In this document: in pieces, positions 52,763 through 62,115 of the stretch
Layout of the letters: every line of letters begins with the position of its first letter
How positions within the stretch are numbered: the first letter of the stretch is position 1
From: an uncultured Flavobacteriaceae bacterium
Lineage (GTDB): Bacteria > Bacteroidota > Bacteroidia > Flavobacteriales > Flavobacteriaceae
Direction: 5' to 3'
Length of the DNA stretch: 64,000 nucleotides
Assembly (NCBI GenBank): GCA_947487895.1
Contig: CANKYF010000002.1
Span: forward strand, 124,001-188,000
Notes under the pieces: generated by a model
Database searches by the model: none
What the model was told of the DNA's origin: nothing
The model's input: the letters and a program-made list of their open reading frames with translations, nothing else
Position numbers and translations under genes: made by a program

Positions 52763-54796
52763 TTATATTAGTCCGTTATATTTTCTTAAAAACCACTCAG
52801 CAGATAATGTTAATGCAATTATTGCTAATAAGATTTTCCAATCAATCAAAGGTATGATATTTTTATTGCTTTTTTGTACAGAAACAAAGCGTTCGTCATT
52901 AATTAAATCATCTGCTAAAGTTTGTGTATTATCGATAAAATAATTCACACCACCGCTATTAGTAGCTAACTGTTGCAACTTTGTTACATTCGCATTAAGA
53001 AATTGTTCTTCTACGTTATACTCCAGAATTGTAAAATTTCCTGATTTGCTAATATTAGCAGTTTTAGTTTTTACTGAAAAATTATATTCAGATGGAGCCA
53101 AACTACTAAGATCTACTTGATAGTTGTTGCTCTTAAGCACAAACGGGAAGTTGAATTTTTCTTTTGTATTTTTATTAGTTACAGTAATCTCTATCTTTTC
53201 ACGATTGTCAAAGACATAATTTTTGTCAAAGAATTGCGCATTAACAATAACATTGCTGTTACCTATGTAGAACGACTCGTAATCAATATTAAGCCTACTT
53301 CTTTGCTTTGTTGATGATAAATATTGAACAATCTTTCCTATAAAATTATCAAAGTCACCAAACGATTTAGAGTTTATAAAACTTTGCGCTCTCCATTTCC
53401 ATATGTTTTCACCAAATAACACAGCTTCTCTCCTATTGTTTACCTCAAAAGTTGTTAATAAAGGGGCTTCTATAGATGTATTACCAACACGTTTGGTCAA
53501 TATATTTTGTGAAGGCACTTTAAAGGTTATAGTCCCATAATTTGAATTTAATGGAGGAAATGATTCGAAATCAATATTTTCAACTTGAAAAGGGGAATAA
53601 TTTATATTAAAATCCGCTTGATATTCTTCTGTTTGTCGAAGTATTTCATGTGTGTAGTCTGAAGAAACAGAATTAAGAAAATTTAGGTTTGTTTTTGTTC
53701 CTATTATAACAAACTTATTCTTTTTTAGTTTGTTTAACACTTCAATAACATTCTTAAATCTATTGTTTGGTTGATTTAATATAATTAATTGAAAATCATT
53801 TATTTTATCAATAAAATTAGTTGGTTTTAAAATTGATACTGCTCTCTGTTCATTTGTTTCTATGCTCTTTTTTAAAGCTCCTAAATCTGGATGAAGAATA
53901 TCTGATATTATAGCTATTTTAGTCTTTTGATCTATGACTTCAACAGCAAAATTTTTGACATTATTTACTTTATTTTTTTCGTTTTCTAAAGGAGATAAAA
54001 CCACTCTATAACTACTAATACCAATTGAGCTTGCCGGCAATGTGAAATTGATGATTTTAGAGTTATTTGTTTTAGTAAAAGACACATTTTGAGAATACAC
54101 AACTGAAGCCCCTTTATAGACAGTTAGCTTAGAGTTCACGTTATTATTTCCATTATACACTAAAATAGCTTCAATAGGAAACCTGTTTTTTAAATAAGCG
54201 TATTTATTAACGTTAAGCTGTTGTATTTTTAAATCTTTATAAGTTACCGTATCTCCTAGCACTACTGGAAATATTACTTGTTTTAAACTGTTGGAAGAGA
54301 ATTGATAATCGTTACCATATGTTTGATTCCCATCTGTTATCAATACTACTGGAGCAACTTCCTTATGAATTGCAGAAACTTCCTCAAGTGCTCTGCTTAT
54401 ATTAGTCTCTTTATCAGAAAATGTTAATGAATCAAGTGATTTTAAGTCTTTTCCAAAAGTGTAAAATGAAATATCAAACTTATCATTTAGCACCTTGTTT
54501 TTCTTTAGACTTTCTAATAAGTTTAAAGATTGTAAATCTCTTTTTAAATGTTTAACTGAATTAGAATTATCTATAGCAATAACTAAATCAGGCTTTTCAA
54601 CAGTATATTTTACTTGTTCAAACTTTGGATTAACAAGTAATAACAAAATTCCAAAAATGGTAATAAATCTTAAAAAAGCAAATACAGCGTTTAATTTACT
54701 ATTCTTAGATTTTACTTTATATCTATACTGAAAAAGCGCTATAAATAGCGCTATTATTCCAGATAGTATTATGTATATTAATGTTTCAGTTTGCAT
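52763..54796 (-). CDS. membrane-anchored VWA domain protein
   Basis: 677 residues. Two N-terminal membrane helices (about 4-22 and 38-58) and one near the C-terminus (IPLIDWKILLAIIALTLSAEWFLRK), typical of Bat-like proteins. The VWA domain has a full MIDAS: DxSxS in LVIAIDNSNSV, and VVLITDGNQTYG. The region to about 650 is a series of beta domains (periplasmic). It lies 12 bases upstream of the prohibitin-like gene. Family members are large Bacteroidota proteins annotated as VWA-containing; their partner is unknown. Confidence 0.88.
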   Translation of the reverse strand: MQTETLIYIILSGIIALFIALFQYRYKVKSKNSKLNAVFAFLRFITIFGILLLLVNPKFEQVKYTVEKPDLVIAIDNSNSVKHLKRDLQSLNLLESLKKNKVLNDKFDISFYTFGKDLKSLDSLTFSDKETNISRALEEVSAIHKEVAPVVLITDGNQTYGNDYQFSSNSLKQVIFPVVLGDTVTYKDLKIQQLNVNKYAYLKNRFPIEAILVYNGNNNVNSKLTVYKGASVVYSQNVSFTKTNNSKIINFTLPASSIGISSYRVVLSPLENEKNKVNNVKNFAVEVIDQKTKIAIISDILHPDLGALKKSIETNEQRAVSILKPTNFIDKINDFQLIILNQPNNRFKNVIEVLNKLKKNKFVIIGTKTNLNFLNSVSSDYTHEILRQTEEYQADFNINYSPFQVENIDFESFPPLNSNYGTITFKVPSQNILTKRVGNTSIEAPLLTTFEVNNRREAVLFGENIWKWRAQSFINSKSFGDFDNFIGKIVQYLSSTKQRSRLNIDYESFYIGNSNVIVNAQFFDKNYVFDNREKIEITVTNKNTKEKFNFPFVLKSNNYQVDLSSLAPSEYNFSVKTKTANISKSGNFTILEYNVEEQFLNANVTKLQQLATNSGGVNYFIDNTQTLADDLINDERFVSVQKSNKNIIPLIDWKILLAIIALTLSAEWFLRKYNGLI

Positions 54797-54829
54797 TTAA
54801 AGACCTTTCGACTGCGCTCAAGGTAACAG

Positions 54830-55576
54830 TTAAGTTAACATACCTCCATCAACATTTAACGTTTGTCCTGTTACATAAGCCGATAAATCACTAGCTAAGA
54901 ACACACATGCATTAGCAACATCTTCAGGAGAACCACCTCTTTTTAAAGGAATTCCTGCTCTCCAACCTTTAACTATGTCTTCATCTAATTTAGCCGTCAT
55001 CTCCGTTTCAATAAAACCAGGAGCAATCACATTACTTCTAATGTTTCTAGACCCCAACTCTAAAGCAACAGACTTAGAGAACCCAATAATACCAGCTTTT
55101 GATGCTGCGTAATTAGTCTGTCCTGCATTCCCTTTTACACCAACAACAGAACTCATATTAATAATAGAACCTTTACGCTGTTTTAGCATGGTGCGTTGTA
55201 CCGCTTTGGTCATATTAAAAACCGACTTCAAGTTTACCTCTATTACTTTATCAAAATCTTCTTCAGAAATACGCATTAACAAATTATCTTTAGTAATACC
55301 CGCGTTATTAATTAACACATCAATACTACCAAATTCTTTAGCAACATCTTCAGCTAATTTTTGTGCATCATCAAAACTAGCTGCATTACTCTGATATCCT
55401 TTAGCTTTTACACCTAAAGCATTTAATTCTTCTTCTAAAGCCTTAGCCGCATCAACAGATGAACTATAAGTAAACGCTACATTAGCTCCTTGTTGAGCAA
55501 AAATTTGAGCAATTCCTTTTCCTATACCTCTACTAGCACCGGTGATGATAGCTGTTTTTCCTTCTAATAATTTCAT
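54830..55576 (-). CDS. fabG: 3-oxoacyl-ACP reductase
   Basis: 248 residues, SDR. TGASRGIGKGIAQIFAQQGANVAFTYSSS, NNAGITKDNLLMRISEEDFD, MSSVVGVKGNAGQTNYAASKAGIIGFSKS and SDLSAYVTGQTLNVDGGM are FabG hallmarks (NADPH, Ser-Tyr-Lys, dimer helix). It reduces 3-oxoacyl-ACP in fatty-acid synthesis. It is isolated from other fab genes. The short gap to the VWA gene contains CTTTCGACTGCGCTCAAGG, a fragment like family II. Confidence 0.95.
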   Translation of the reverse strand: MKLLEGKTAIITGASRGIGKGIAQIFAQQGANVAFTYSSSVDAAKALEEELNALGVKAKGYQSNAASFDDAQKLAEDVAKEFGSIDVLINNAGITKDNLLMRISEEDFDKVIEVNLKSVFNMTKAVQRTMLKQRKGSIINMSSVVGVKGNAGQTNYAASKAGIIGFSKSVALELGSRNIRSNVIAPGFIETEMTAKLDEDIVKGWRAGIPLKRGGSPEDVANACVFLASDLSAYVTGQTLNVDGGMLT

Positions 55577-55651
55577 AAATGAATGTTCGTTATTTTATCA
55601 ATTTCATTATAATTTCAAATATAGCAAATACAAACTATTAAGAAATAAAAA

Positions 55652-55675
55652 AGTCTCACAATTACATGCGAGACT
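55652..55675 (-). terminator. terminator of the M16 peptidase gene
   Basis: Minus strand AGTCTCG ... GAGACT hairpin (6-bp stem) followed by a T-run TTTTTT, 20 bases after the peptidase stop. Confidence 0.75.
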
Positions 55676-55694
55676 AATTTCTATTTAGAATATT

Positions 55695-58661
55695 TTAAAG
55701 CTTTATATCTTCTGGTTTTTCATAGTTAAATAAATAATCAATATCCATTTCTTGCACTTTTCCTAATTTAGACAGTGCTTTCATATTAACATCTTTTTTA
55801 TTTCCTATTACTAAAACATTATAAGATTGCCCTTTTATATTTTCAGTGAAGAATGTTTTAAGATCTTCTAATGTCATGCCTTTAATGGCATTATACATTT
55901 TCTCTCTATTATCTTGATCTATTCCGCGTTTTTTAAGATTTTCATAAGACCAAAAAATATTAGACTTTGTTATTCTTTTGGCAGCTATTTGCTTTAAAGT
56001 AGCCTCTTTAGCTTGGTTAAATTGCTCCTGAGCTTCTGGCATATTAGTCATTAAGTCTAACATAGCATCAATAGCTTCAGGCATTTTGTTTGCTTGAGTT
56101 CCTAGATACGCATAAACATAATTGTGTTTCCCTTTTTCTGAAGCATTATCATAGGCTGAAAAAGCTGAATATGCTAAAGATTTTGATTCTCTTATTTCTT
56201 GAAATACTATTGAAGATAGTCCATCTCCAAAGTAAGTATTAAACAAACTAGAAGCTGCCATTTTTTGAGGGTCAAATTCTGAACCTTTTGCTAGAAAAAC
56301 TAGTTCACTTTGCACCATGTCATAATCTACAAAGTAAACATTTCCTCCCGTGTCTTTTTGGATATAATTAGTTTTAACAGGATAATCTTTTAAATTATCA
56401 TTTAGAGTATGATTCTTGCTAATAGAAGTCATTGCAGATTCTACATCATTACCATAATAAAATATTCTTTGTTTATAATTATTTAGGTCTTTGATTTTAT
56501 TTACTAAATCTTGCGGGTTTATAGCTTTTAGCTCTTCTAGGCTAAATATATTGCGTAATCTAGAGTTTTCACCGTACATTCCATAAGTAAATAATCCTTT
56601 CCAAAGAATATTTCCTTTTTCAACCTTACCATCTTCTCGTTGTTTGATAATTTTATCTACATATTTATTGTAAGCTTCTTGGTTTGGAGTAGCATTATTC
56701 CATAAATTCTCTAGTAAAACTAAGCCTTCATCTAGATTCTCTTTTAATCCAGAAATCCCTATATATGTTTTATCTGCTGATGCATTGATATAGTATTCAA
56801 TACCTAGTTTATAAAACTCTTTTTTAACATTTTCTGCTGAAAGTGAATCCGTACCTAAAAAATCAAAATAACCAGCAGCTAGGGGCAATAACTTATCATG
56901 ATCTTTCCCTAAATCGAAAATGATATTTAAGTCAAATAAGTCATTAGTTTCATTCTCTATATAAGACACCTCTAACCCATTTTCTGTTTTACCAGATTTA
57001 ATAGCTGCTTTATAATCTATATATTGTGGTTGGATATCTGGTGATTTAATTTTCTTGAACTCTTTAATAAACTCAGATTCTTTATCTCTATTTAATTCAA
57101 CAGGGGTAATTCCTGGGTTTTCAACTTTAACAATATTTTTATCTTCTCCTTTTATTTTATGAACTTCAACATAATTATTACTGTAATGTTTGTTGACAAA
57201 ATCAATGACATCTTGTTTCGTTATTTTCTTCATATCATCTAACATTGTTAATCTGTCTTTCCAATCCGCAAAATGTATAAATGCATCTAAATATTCGTAA
57301 GCTGTAGATGAAGCTTTTTCAAAATTTTTAATTCTAGATAGTTTTAAGTCATTTACTACTGCAACAATAATCCAATCATCAAACGCTCCCTTTTTAATCT
57401 TTTCTAATTCGTTAAGTAGAAGTTCTTTTACATCATCTAAAGATTGATTTATTTTAGGCATTCCATATAAAATATGCATTCCATAATCATTATTAAAACT
57501 AGTAAAGGATGCTGCATACTGAACTTCCTGTTTCTGGTTTAAATTAAGATCAATTAATCCTGCTTGAGAATTTGCTAAAATATAATCAACCAATTTTACC
57601 ATAGTAGATTCTTTTGTACCGAAACCATCAGTTCTAAAACCTACGTAAATTGACTCAGCGGTAGGGCCAAATACCTCTTTTTTTACTGGTGAAGAAATAG
57701 GAGATTCTTTTGGTAACGTTGGATACGTAACTTCTTTAGTTACATAATTACCAAATGCATCATTTACTTTTGAAATGGTATTTTCATAATCTAAATCTCC
57801 AACTAAAATTACTGCCATATTATTAGGCACGTAGTATTTATTGAAGTAAGCATGAATAGCCTCCATTGAAGGGTTTTTAAGGTGTTCTGCTTTACCAATA
57901 GTTGTCTGTGTACCGTAAGGATGTGTTGGAAAAAGACCTTCTAATAACGCATAATATTGTTTTCGTCTGTCACTATCTTGCCCCATATTAAATTCCTCAT
58001 AAACAGCTTCTAACTCCGTATGAAACAATCTTAAAACTAATTGACTAAATCGTTCACCCTCAACTTTTAACCATTTATTTAATTCGTTAGAAGGAATCTT
58101 ATTTACATATACCGTTTGTTCATTTGATGTAAAAGCATTTGTACCTTCAGAACCTAAAGAGTTTGTAAGTTTATCATATTCATTAGCAATACATAATTTT
58201 GATGCTTCGTTAGATACAGCATCAATTTTTTTATAAATTTCTTTTTTCATAGCTGAATCTTTTTCAGATTTATGTTGTTCATATAAATCTGATATTTGAC
58301 TAAGAACCTTATTTTCTTTTTCAAAATCTAAAGCTCCTATTTCATCGGTTCCTTTAAACACCATATGCTCCAAATAATGAGCTAAACCAGTATTATCAGA
58401 AGGGTCATAACTAGAGCCAGCACGTATAGCTATTAATGTTTGAATTTTAGGCTCTTCTTCGTTTTTACTTAAATACACCTTAAGACCATTTTCTAAAGTG
58501 TACAAACGTAAACCTGTTGGATCGTTAGTAACTGTTTCATACTTAAAACCATTACTATCAGCATGGTTTTCAACAGTAATTTGATTTTCATCTACAGCCT
58601 TTTTACAATGACAGAGACAAATAGATAAAGAGAAAATTAAAAGAATTTTAAATGTTTTCAT
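55695..58661 (-). CDS. M16 family metallopeptidase (lipoprotein)
   Basis: 988 residues, full-length fused M16 peptidase. The signal peptide ends in lipobox-like SICLCHCKKA. The active domain has the inverted zinc motif HYLEH at 95-99 (H-x-x-E-H) and the downstream Glu in ELEAVYEEFNMG. The second half (about 540-980) is the inactive companion domain. Insulinase/pitrilysin-like, lipid-anchored in the envelope, it should cleave peptides in the periplasm or outside. No neighbours suggest a substrate. A terminator follows. Confidence 0.93.
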   Translation of the reverse strand: MKTFKILLIFSLSICLCHCKKAVDENQITVENHADSNGFKYETVTNDPTGLRLYTLENGLKVYLSKNEEEPKIQTLIAIRAGSSYDPSDNTGLAHYLEHMVFKGTDEIGALDFEKENKVLSQISDLYEQHKSEKDSAMKKEIYKKIDAVSNEASKLCIANEYDKLTNSLGSEGTNAFTSNEQTVYVNKIPSNELNKWLKVEGERFSQLVLRLFHTELEAVYEEFNMGQDSDRRKQYYALLEGLFPTHPYGTQTTIGKAEHLKNPSMEAIHAYFNKYYVPNNMAVILVGDLDYENTISKVNDAFGNYVTKEVTYPTLPKESPISSPVKKEVFGPTAESIYVGFRTDGFGTKESTMVKLVDYILANSQAGLIDLNLNQKQEVQYAASFTSFNNDYGMHILYGMPKINQSLDDVKELLLNELEKIKKGAFDDWIIVAVVNDLKLSRIKNFEKASSTAYEYLDAFIHFADWKDRLTMLDDMKKITKQDVIDFVNKHYSNNYVEVHKIKGEDKNIVKVENPGITPVELNRDKESEFIKEFKKIKSPDIQPQYIDYKAAIKSGKTENGLEVSYIENETNDLFDLNIIFDLGKDHDKLLPLAAGYFDFLGTDSLSAENVKKEFYKLGIEYYINASADKTYIGISGLKENLDEGLVLLENLWNNATPNQEAYNKYVDKIIKQREDGKVEKGNILWKGLFTYGMYGENSRLRNIFSLEELKAINPQDLVNKIKDLNNYKQRIFYYGNDVESAMTSISKNHTLNDNLKDYPVKTNYIQKDTGGNVYFVDYDMVQSELVFLAKGSEFDPQKMAASSLFNTYFGDGLSSIVFQEIRESKSLAYSAFSAYDNASEKGKHNYVYAYLGTQANKMPEAIDAMLDLMTNMPEAQEQFNQAKEATLKQIAAKRITKSNIFWSYENLKKRGIDQDNREKMYNAIKGMTLEDLKTFFTENIKGQSYNVLVIGNKKDVNMKALSKLGKVQEMDIDYLFNYEKPEDIKL

Positions 58662-58759
58662 TGACTGATGAGTTTAAAATAAATCACGTATGAAAATACA
58701 TTAAAATAATGATTTTTATATAAACTTAAAGCTATTTTAACAAAAGCATGATACTAAAA

Positions 58760-58788
58760 AACCTCTTGATTCTATTAATCAAGAGGTT
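58760..58788 (-). terminator. terminator of the TPR-CHAT gene 1
   Basis: 12-bp perfect stem AACCTCTTGATT / AATCAAGAGGTT with a 5-base loop, followed on the minus strand by TTTTTTAG. It lies 26 bases after the CHAT gene stop. Confidence 0.88.
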
Positions 58789-58813
58789 CTCTTTTTCTAA
58801 ATTAATTAGTCTG

Positions 58814-61800
58814 TTAAATTTTTCGCTTTTTGTAAATAAAAAGCATTAATATCAAAACAGTAATTATTCCTATTCCCCAATACCACAAAGGATTAGTTCC
58901 AAAATCAATAGATGTATTATCCCCCACTAAATAAAAACCTCCCCAATAAAATGGGGCTGCTTTATAGATATCTGCTTGTTCTAAATACTGTAGCTTGGCA
59001 TGTTGTAGTGCTTTAGATTTGCTCATACCTTCTTTTAGATTGGTGTAAAAGTATTTCATTAGCTCTGGTGTTGTTTCATCTGGGACTTCCCAACTGCTTA
59101 ATAATAAACTTTTAGTCCCTGCATATTGAAAGGCATGCCCTAAGCTCATAATACCTTCTCCTTTGGCTATTTTTCCTGTTCCTGTGTTACAAGCACTTAA
59201 TACGGTTAATTCTGATGGTATATTTAATGCAAACAATTCATGACCATATAGGTAACTATCTTCAATAGTGTCTTTACTCTTAGTAAAATAGAGTTTTGAA
59301 TTTTGTGGACGTTCATTGTCAACATCGCCATGCAAGGCTAAATGTAAGATTTTGTAATTACTGGCATTCTTTTTAAAGTTTGCTTCATCAGAGTCTTCTC
59401 CAAAAAAGTATTGTCCATCAATGATATCTGCAATAGCTCTAATTTCTTTTCGTGTTCCTGGTAGATCTTCTGTAGCATCTCTTAATCTAGCTAAACTCAT
59501 GTTTTTAGTTTTGACTACATTAGTTGAATCTGAAAATGAAAATGCTAATACGCCTTCTTGTTGTTCTTTTTGTAATTTATCTTTAAAAGGATTAAAATAC
59601 AAGGTTGCTGAATTAGCATAAGTAATAGCATAGTCTTTTAATAAATAGGGCAATTCACTTGGTGTTTCTGCTTCAATTTTCTTAGTTAATAATAAATCAA
59701 AGTTAAGTTGCCATAATAAACCATCTGGGATTATTATAAGTTCATCTCCTATTAACTCTTCTTTTACAGGATTAATTAAACTATTATATAATGTATTAGC
59801 CAATTGTTTATAAGACGCAGCATCTTTAGAAATGGTGGCTTCTCTAAAATCTTTAATTTTTTCATCTAACTTAGACGTTTGCAATTCTTTAATTGTAAAC
59901 TTGTTTTTAGAAATGATAAAAGCATATGTTATACTATCTGATGTAAAAAACTCTAATACCGTTGTTTTAGTATTTAACTTTTCTTGTATTTCTGACACTG
60001 AAATTACTTTAGTATCATGTTTAAATTGGTAATATTTTGGGTATTCCTTTTCTAATAATTCAGTTAAAGAATCTTGTTTTCTAGTAACATCAAATAATTT
60101 ACTTTCATATTCTTGTATTGTTTCTACATTAATAGAATCTTTTATTTGTGATACTTTAATTCTAGATTGATAAAAAGCTTTGTCAGACTTCAAATCATTT
60201 TCTAGAGCTATTAATTTTTCTGGTAATCTAGAGAACTTTTTAGCTCTATTATCTGAAAGTAGATTCTTTAAGGTATTAGACTTACTCTTTTCTGAATAAT
60301 AGCGTGCTTTTTCTAACCAAAAATTATCATTTGTAGCTTCATTTTTTGTAAAACATGCTTTAATAGCATCCATATACATTTCCTTAGTTTTTTCCGCCAA
60401 TTTAACTTTGTCTTGATGATCTTGATAGGATAATCTAAAGTGATCAGTAAGCATATCTAAATTAGTGTATAGAGATAGGCTTTCATCGAGATTTTTTATT
60501 ATTTTATTTTTTTCATAGGCTGTCAGTAGCGTTTTGGCACTACCTAAAAAAGTATCAAATAGTCGATTCAAATCATTGTAATGATCAAGATTTATTGTTT
60601 TTTTGTAGACTTTTAAATATTCAGTTTTGGTATTGTGTTTCAACGCATTTTCGTAGGAAGATAGTGATTTTAGATACTTTTGTTGTTTATAATATATTTC
60701 TCCAATATGATTAAATACTCCAGAGAGTAAATCTAAATGTTGATTAGGTGATTTTTCTAAAATATTTAGAGCTTTTAGATAATTATCTAAGGATTTGTTG
60801 TACAAATTTTTACCTCTATAAAAATTCCCAATACTTATATAACATTTAGCTATATTTGGATGATTCTCATCAAAGATACTTTCTTGAATTTTCAAACATT
60901 TTTGAAAATAGCTAAAAGCTTTTTTATAATTTCTTTCTCTAAGATTGATATTCCCTAAATTATTATATATAGTTGCTACTTGATAATGACTTTCACCAAA
61001 AGTATTTTTATAAATTTTTAATGCTTTTTCATTATATAATAAAGAGTTTTCATTATCCCCATAATTTTCTGAATAAATTATAGCCAAGTTCACATAAATC
61101 CTTGCTACATCAGGATGATTAAATCCATATAATTTTTGCGTTAAATTTAGACTTTCTTTATAGTATCTCAATGCTTTATCTACTTCTTCTTGTTCTATAT
61201 ATATTATCCCTATATTGATATACAAATAACATAAAGCACTAATGCTATTTTCTTTTTTAAAGATTAACTCTGCTTTCTTATAATAATTTAAAGCATCATC
61301 TAACTGTTTAATAGCATAATAAGCCGTGCCCATATTTGAATAAACATAAGCCGAATACATATGGTTTTCTCCAAAATTTTCAACCCTTGTAGCCAAACTC
61401 TTTTTAAAAAAATCAAGAGCTTTATCATTTTCTCCTAGTACTACATAGCTGCTAGCAAGCTTATTATATATATTTCCTATTTTTAAATGTTTTGAATGAA
61501 ACTTCTTTAAGTATATAATTAAAGCTTTTTTACAATATTCTATAGCTCTTTGATGCTTTTCTGTATAGTAGTAGAAATCTGAAAGATTCTCATAAGATCT
61601 CGCTATATCAGGATGATTTTTGACAAGAAGTTTTTTTCTAATGTTTAATGATTTTTCGTAATAAATTCTAGATTTATCATAATCAGCTTTTTTCTCATGG
61701 TATTTACCAATATTATCATATGCATAAGCCTTTTCTAAATGTTCTTTATCAAGATAAGAATTACAAGTTATTATTGCCTTTTCTGCATAACTAATTGATT

Positions 61801-62062
61801 TTTCAGAAAAATGACTTCTCCATAAATTTTCAGAGAGTTTATTATAACAACTCACTACTTGTTCCCATTCCTTTACATTTATATATAAAGGTAATGCTTT
61901 TTCAAAAAGAGTTATAGATTCTTCATATTGTCTAGCTGTTAATAAAGAATCTGCTTTTTTATAATATTGATAAGCTACTAATGTATCTTTTTCTATTTGA
62001 CTAAAAGATATATTAACTATTAATAATAAAAGTGTTATCAATAATTTGGTTGAGAGTTTCAT
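58814..62062 (-). CDS. TPR-CHAT caspase-like protein, gene 1
   Basis: 1082 residues. Signal peptide (ITLLLLIVNISFSQ), then about 11 TPR units (about 25-480, with repeated A-x-xYY-x-Nxx-x-Y patterns such as YENLSDFYYYTEKHQRAIEYCKKAL). A helical linker leads to a CHAT caspase-like domain at about 760-1050, with catalytic His911 (LHLALHGD) and Cys958 (LSACNTGTG). A C-terminal membrane helix (about 1060-1077) and a basic KKRKI tail follow. The signal plus the C-terminal helix put TPR and CHAT domains outside the cytoplasm. The catalytic half is almost identical to that of the next gene. Confidence 0.9.
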   Translation of the reverse strand: MKLSTKLLITLLLLIVNISFSQIEKDTLVAYQYYKKADSLLTARQYEESITLFEKALPLYINVKEWEQVVSCYNKLSENLWRSHFSEKSISYAEKAIITCNSYLDKEHLEKAYAYDNIGKYHEKKADYDKSRIYYEKSLNIRKKLLVKNHPDIARSYENLSDFYYYTEKHQRAIEYCKKALIIYLKKFHSKHLKIGNIYNKLASSYVVLGENDKALDFFKKSLATRVENFGENHMYSAYVYSNMGTAYYAIKQLDDALNYYKKAELIFKKENSISALCYLYINIGIIYIEQEEVDKALRYYKESLNLTQKLYGFNHPDVARIYVNLAIIYSENYGDNENSLLYNEKALKIYKNTFGESHYQVATIYNNLGNINLRERNYKKAFSYFQKCLKIQESIFDENHPNIAKCYISIGNFYRGKNLYNKSLDNYLKALNILEKSPNQHLDLLSGVFNHIGEIYYKQQKYLKSLSSYENALKHNTKTEYLKVYKKTINLDHYNDLNRLFDTFLGSAKTLLTAYEKNKIIKNLDESLSLYTNLDMLTDHFRLSYQDHQDKVKLAEKTKEMYMDAIKACFTKNEATNDNFWLEKARYYSEKSKSNTLKNLLSDNRAKKFSRLPEKLIALENDLKSDKAFYQSRIKVSQIKDSINVETIQEYESKLFDVTRKQDSLTELLEKEYPKYYQFKHDTKVISVSEIQEKLNTKTTVLEFFTSDSITYAFIISKNKFTIKELQTSKLDEKIKDFREATISKDAASYKQLANTLYNSLINPVKEELIGDELIIIPDGLLWQLNFDLLLTKKIEAETPSELPYLLKDYAITYANSATLYFNPFKDKLQKEQQEGVLAFSFSDSTNVVKTKNMSLARLRDATEDLPGTRKEIRAIADIIDGQYFFGEDSDEANFKKNASNYKILHLALHGDVDNERPQNSKLYFTKSKDTIEDSYLYGHELFALNIPSELTVLSACNTGTGKIAKGEGIMSLGHAFQYAGTKSLLLSSWEVPDETTPELMKYFYTNLKEGMSKSKALQHAKLQYLEQADIYKAAPFYWGGFYLVGDNTSIDFGTNPLWYWGIGIITVLILMLFIYKKRKI

Positions 62063-62115
62063 ATATTAAAGAGATTAAAAGAATTTAATAATTTTCATAC
62101 TTATTAAATGATATT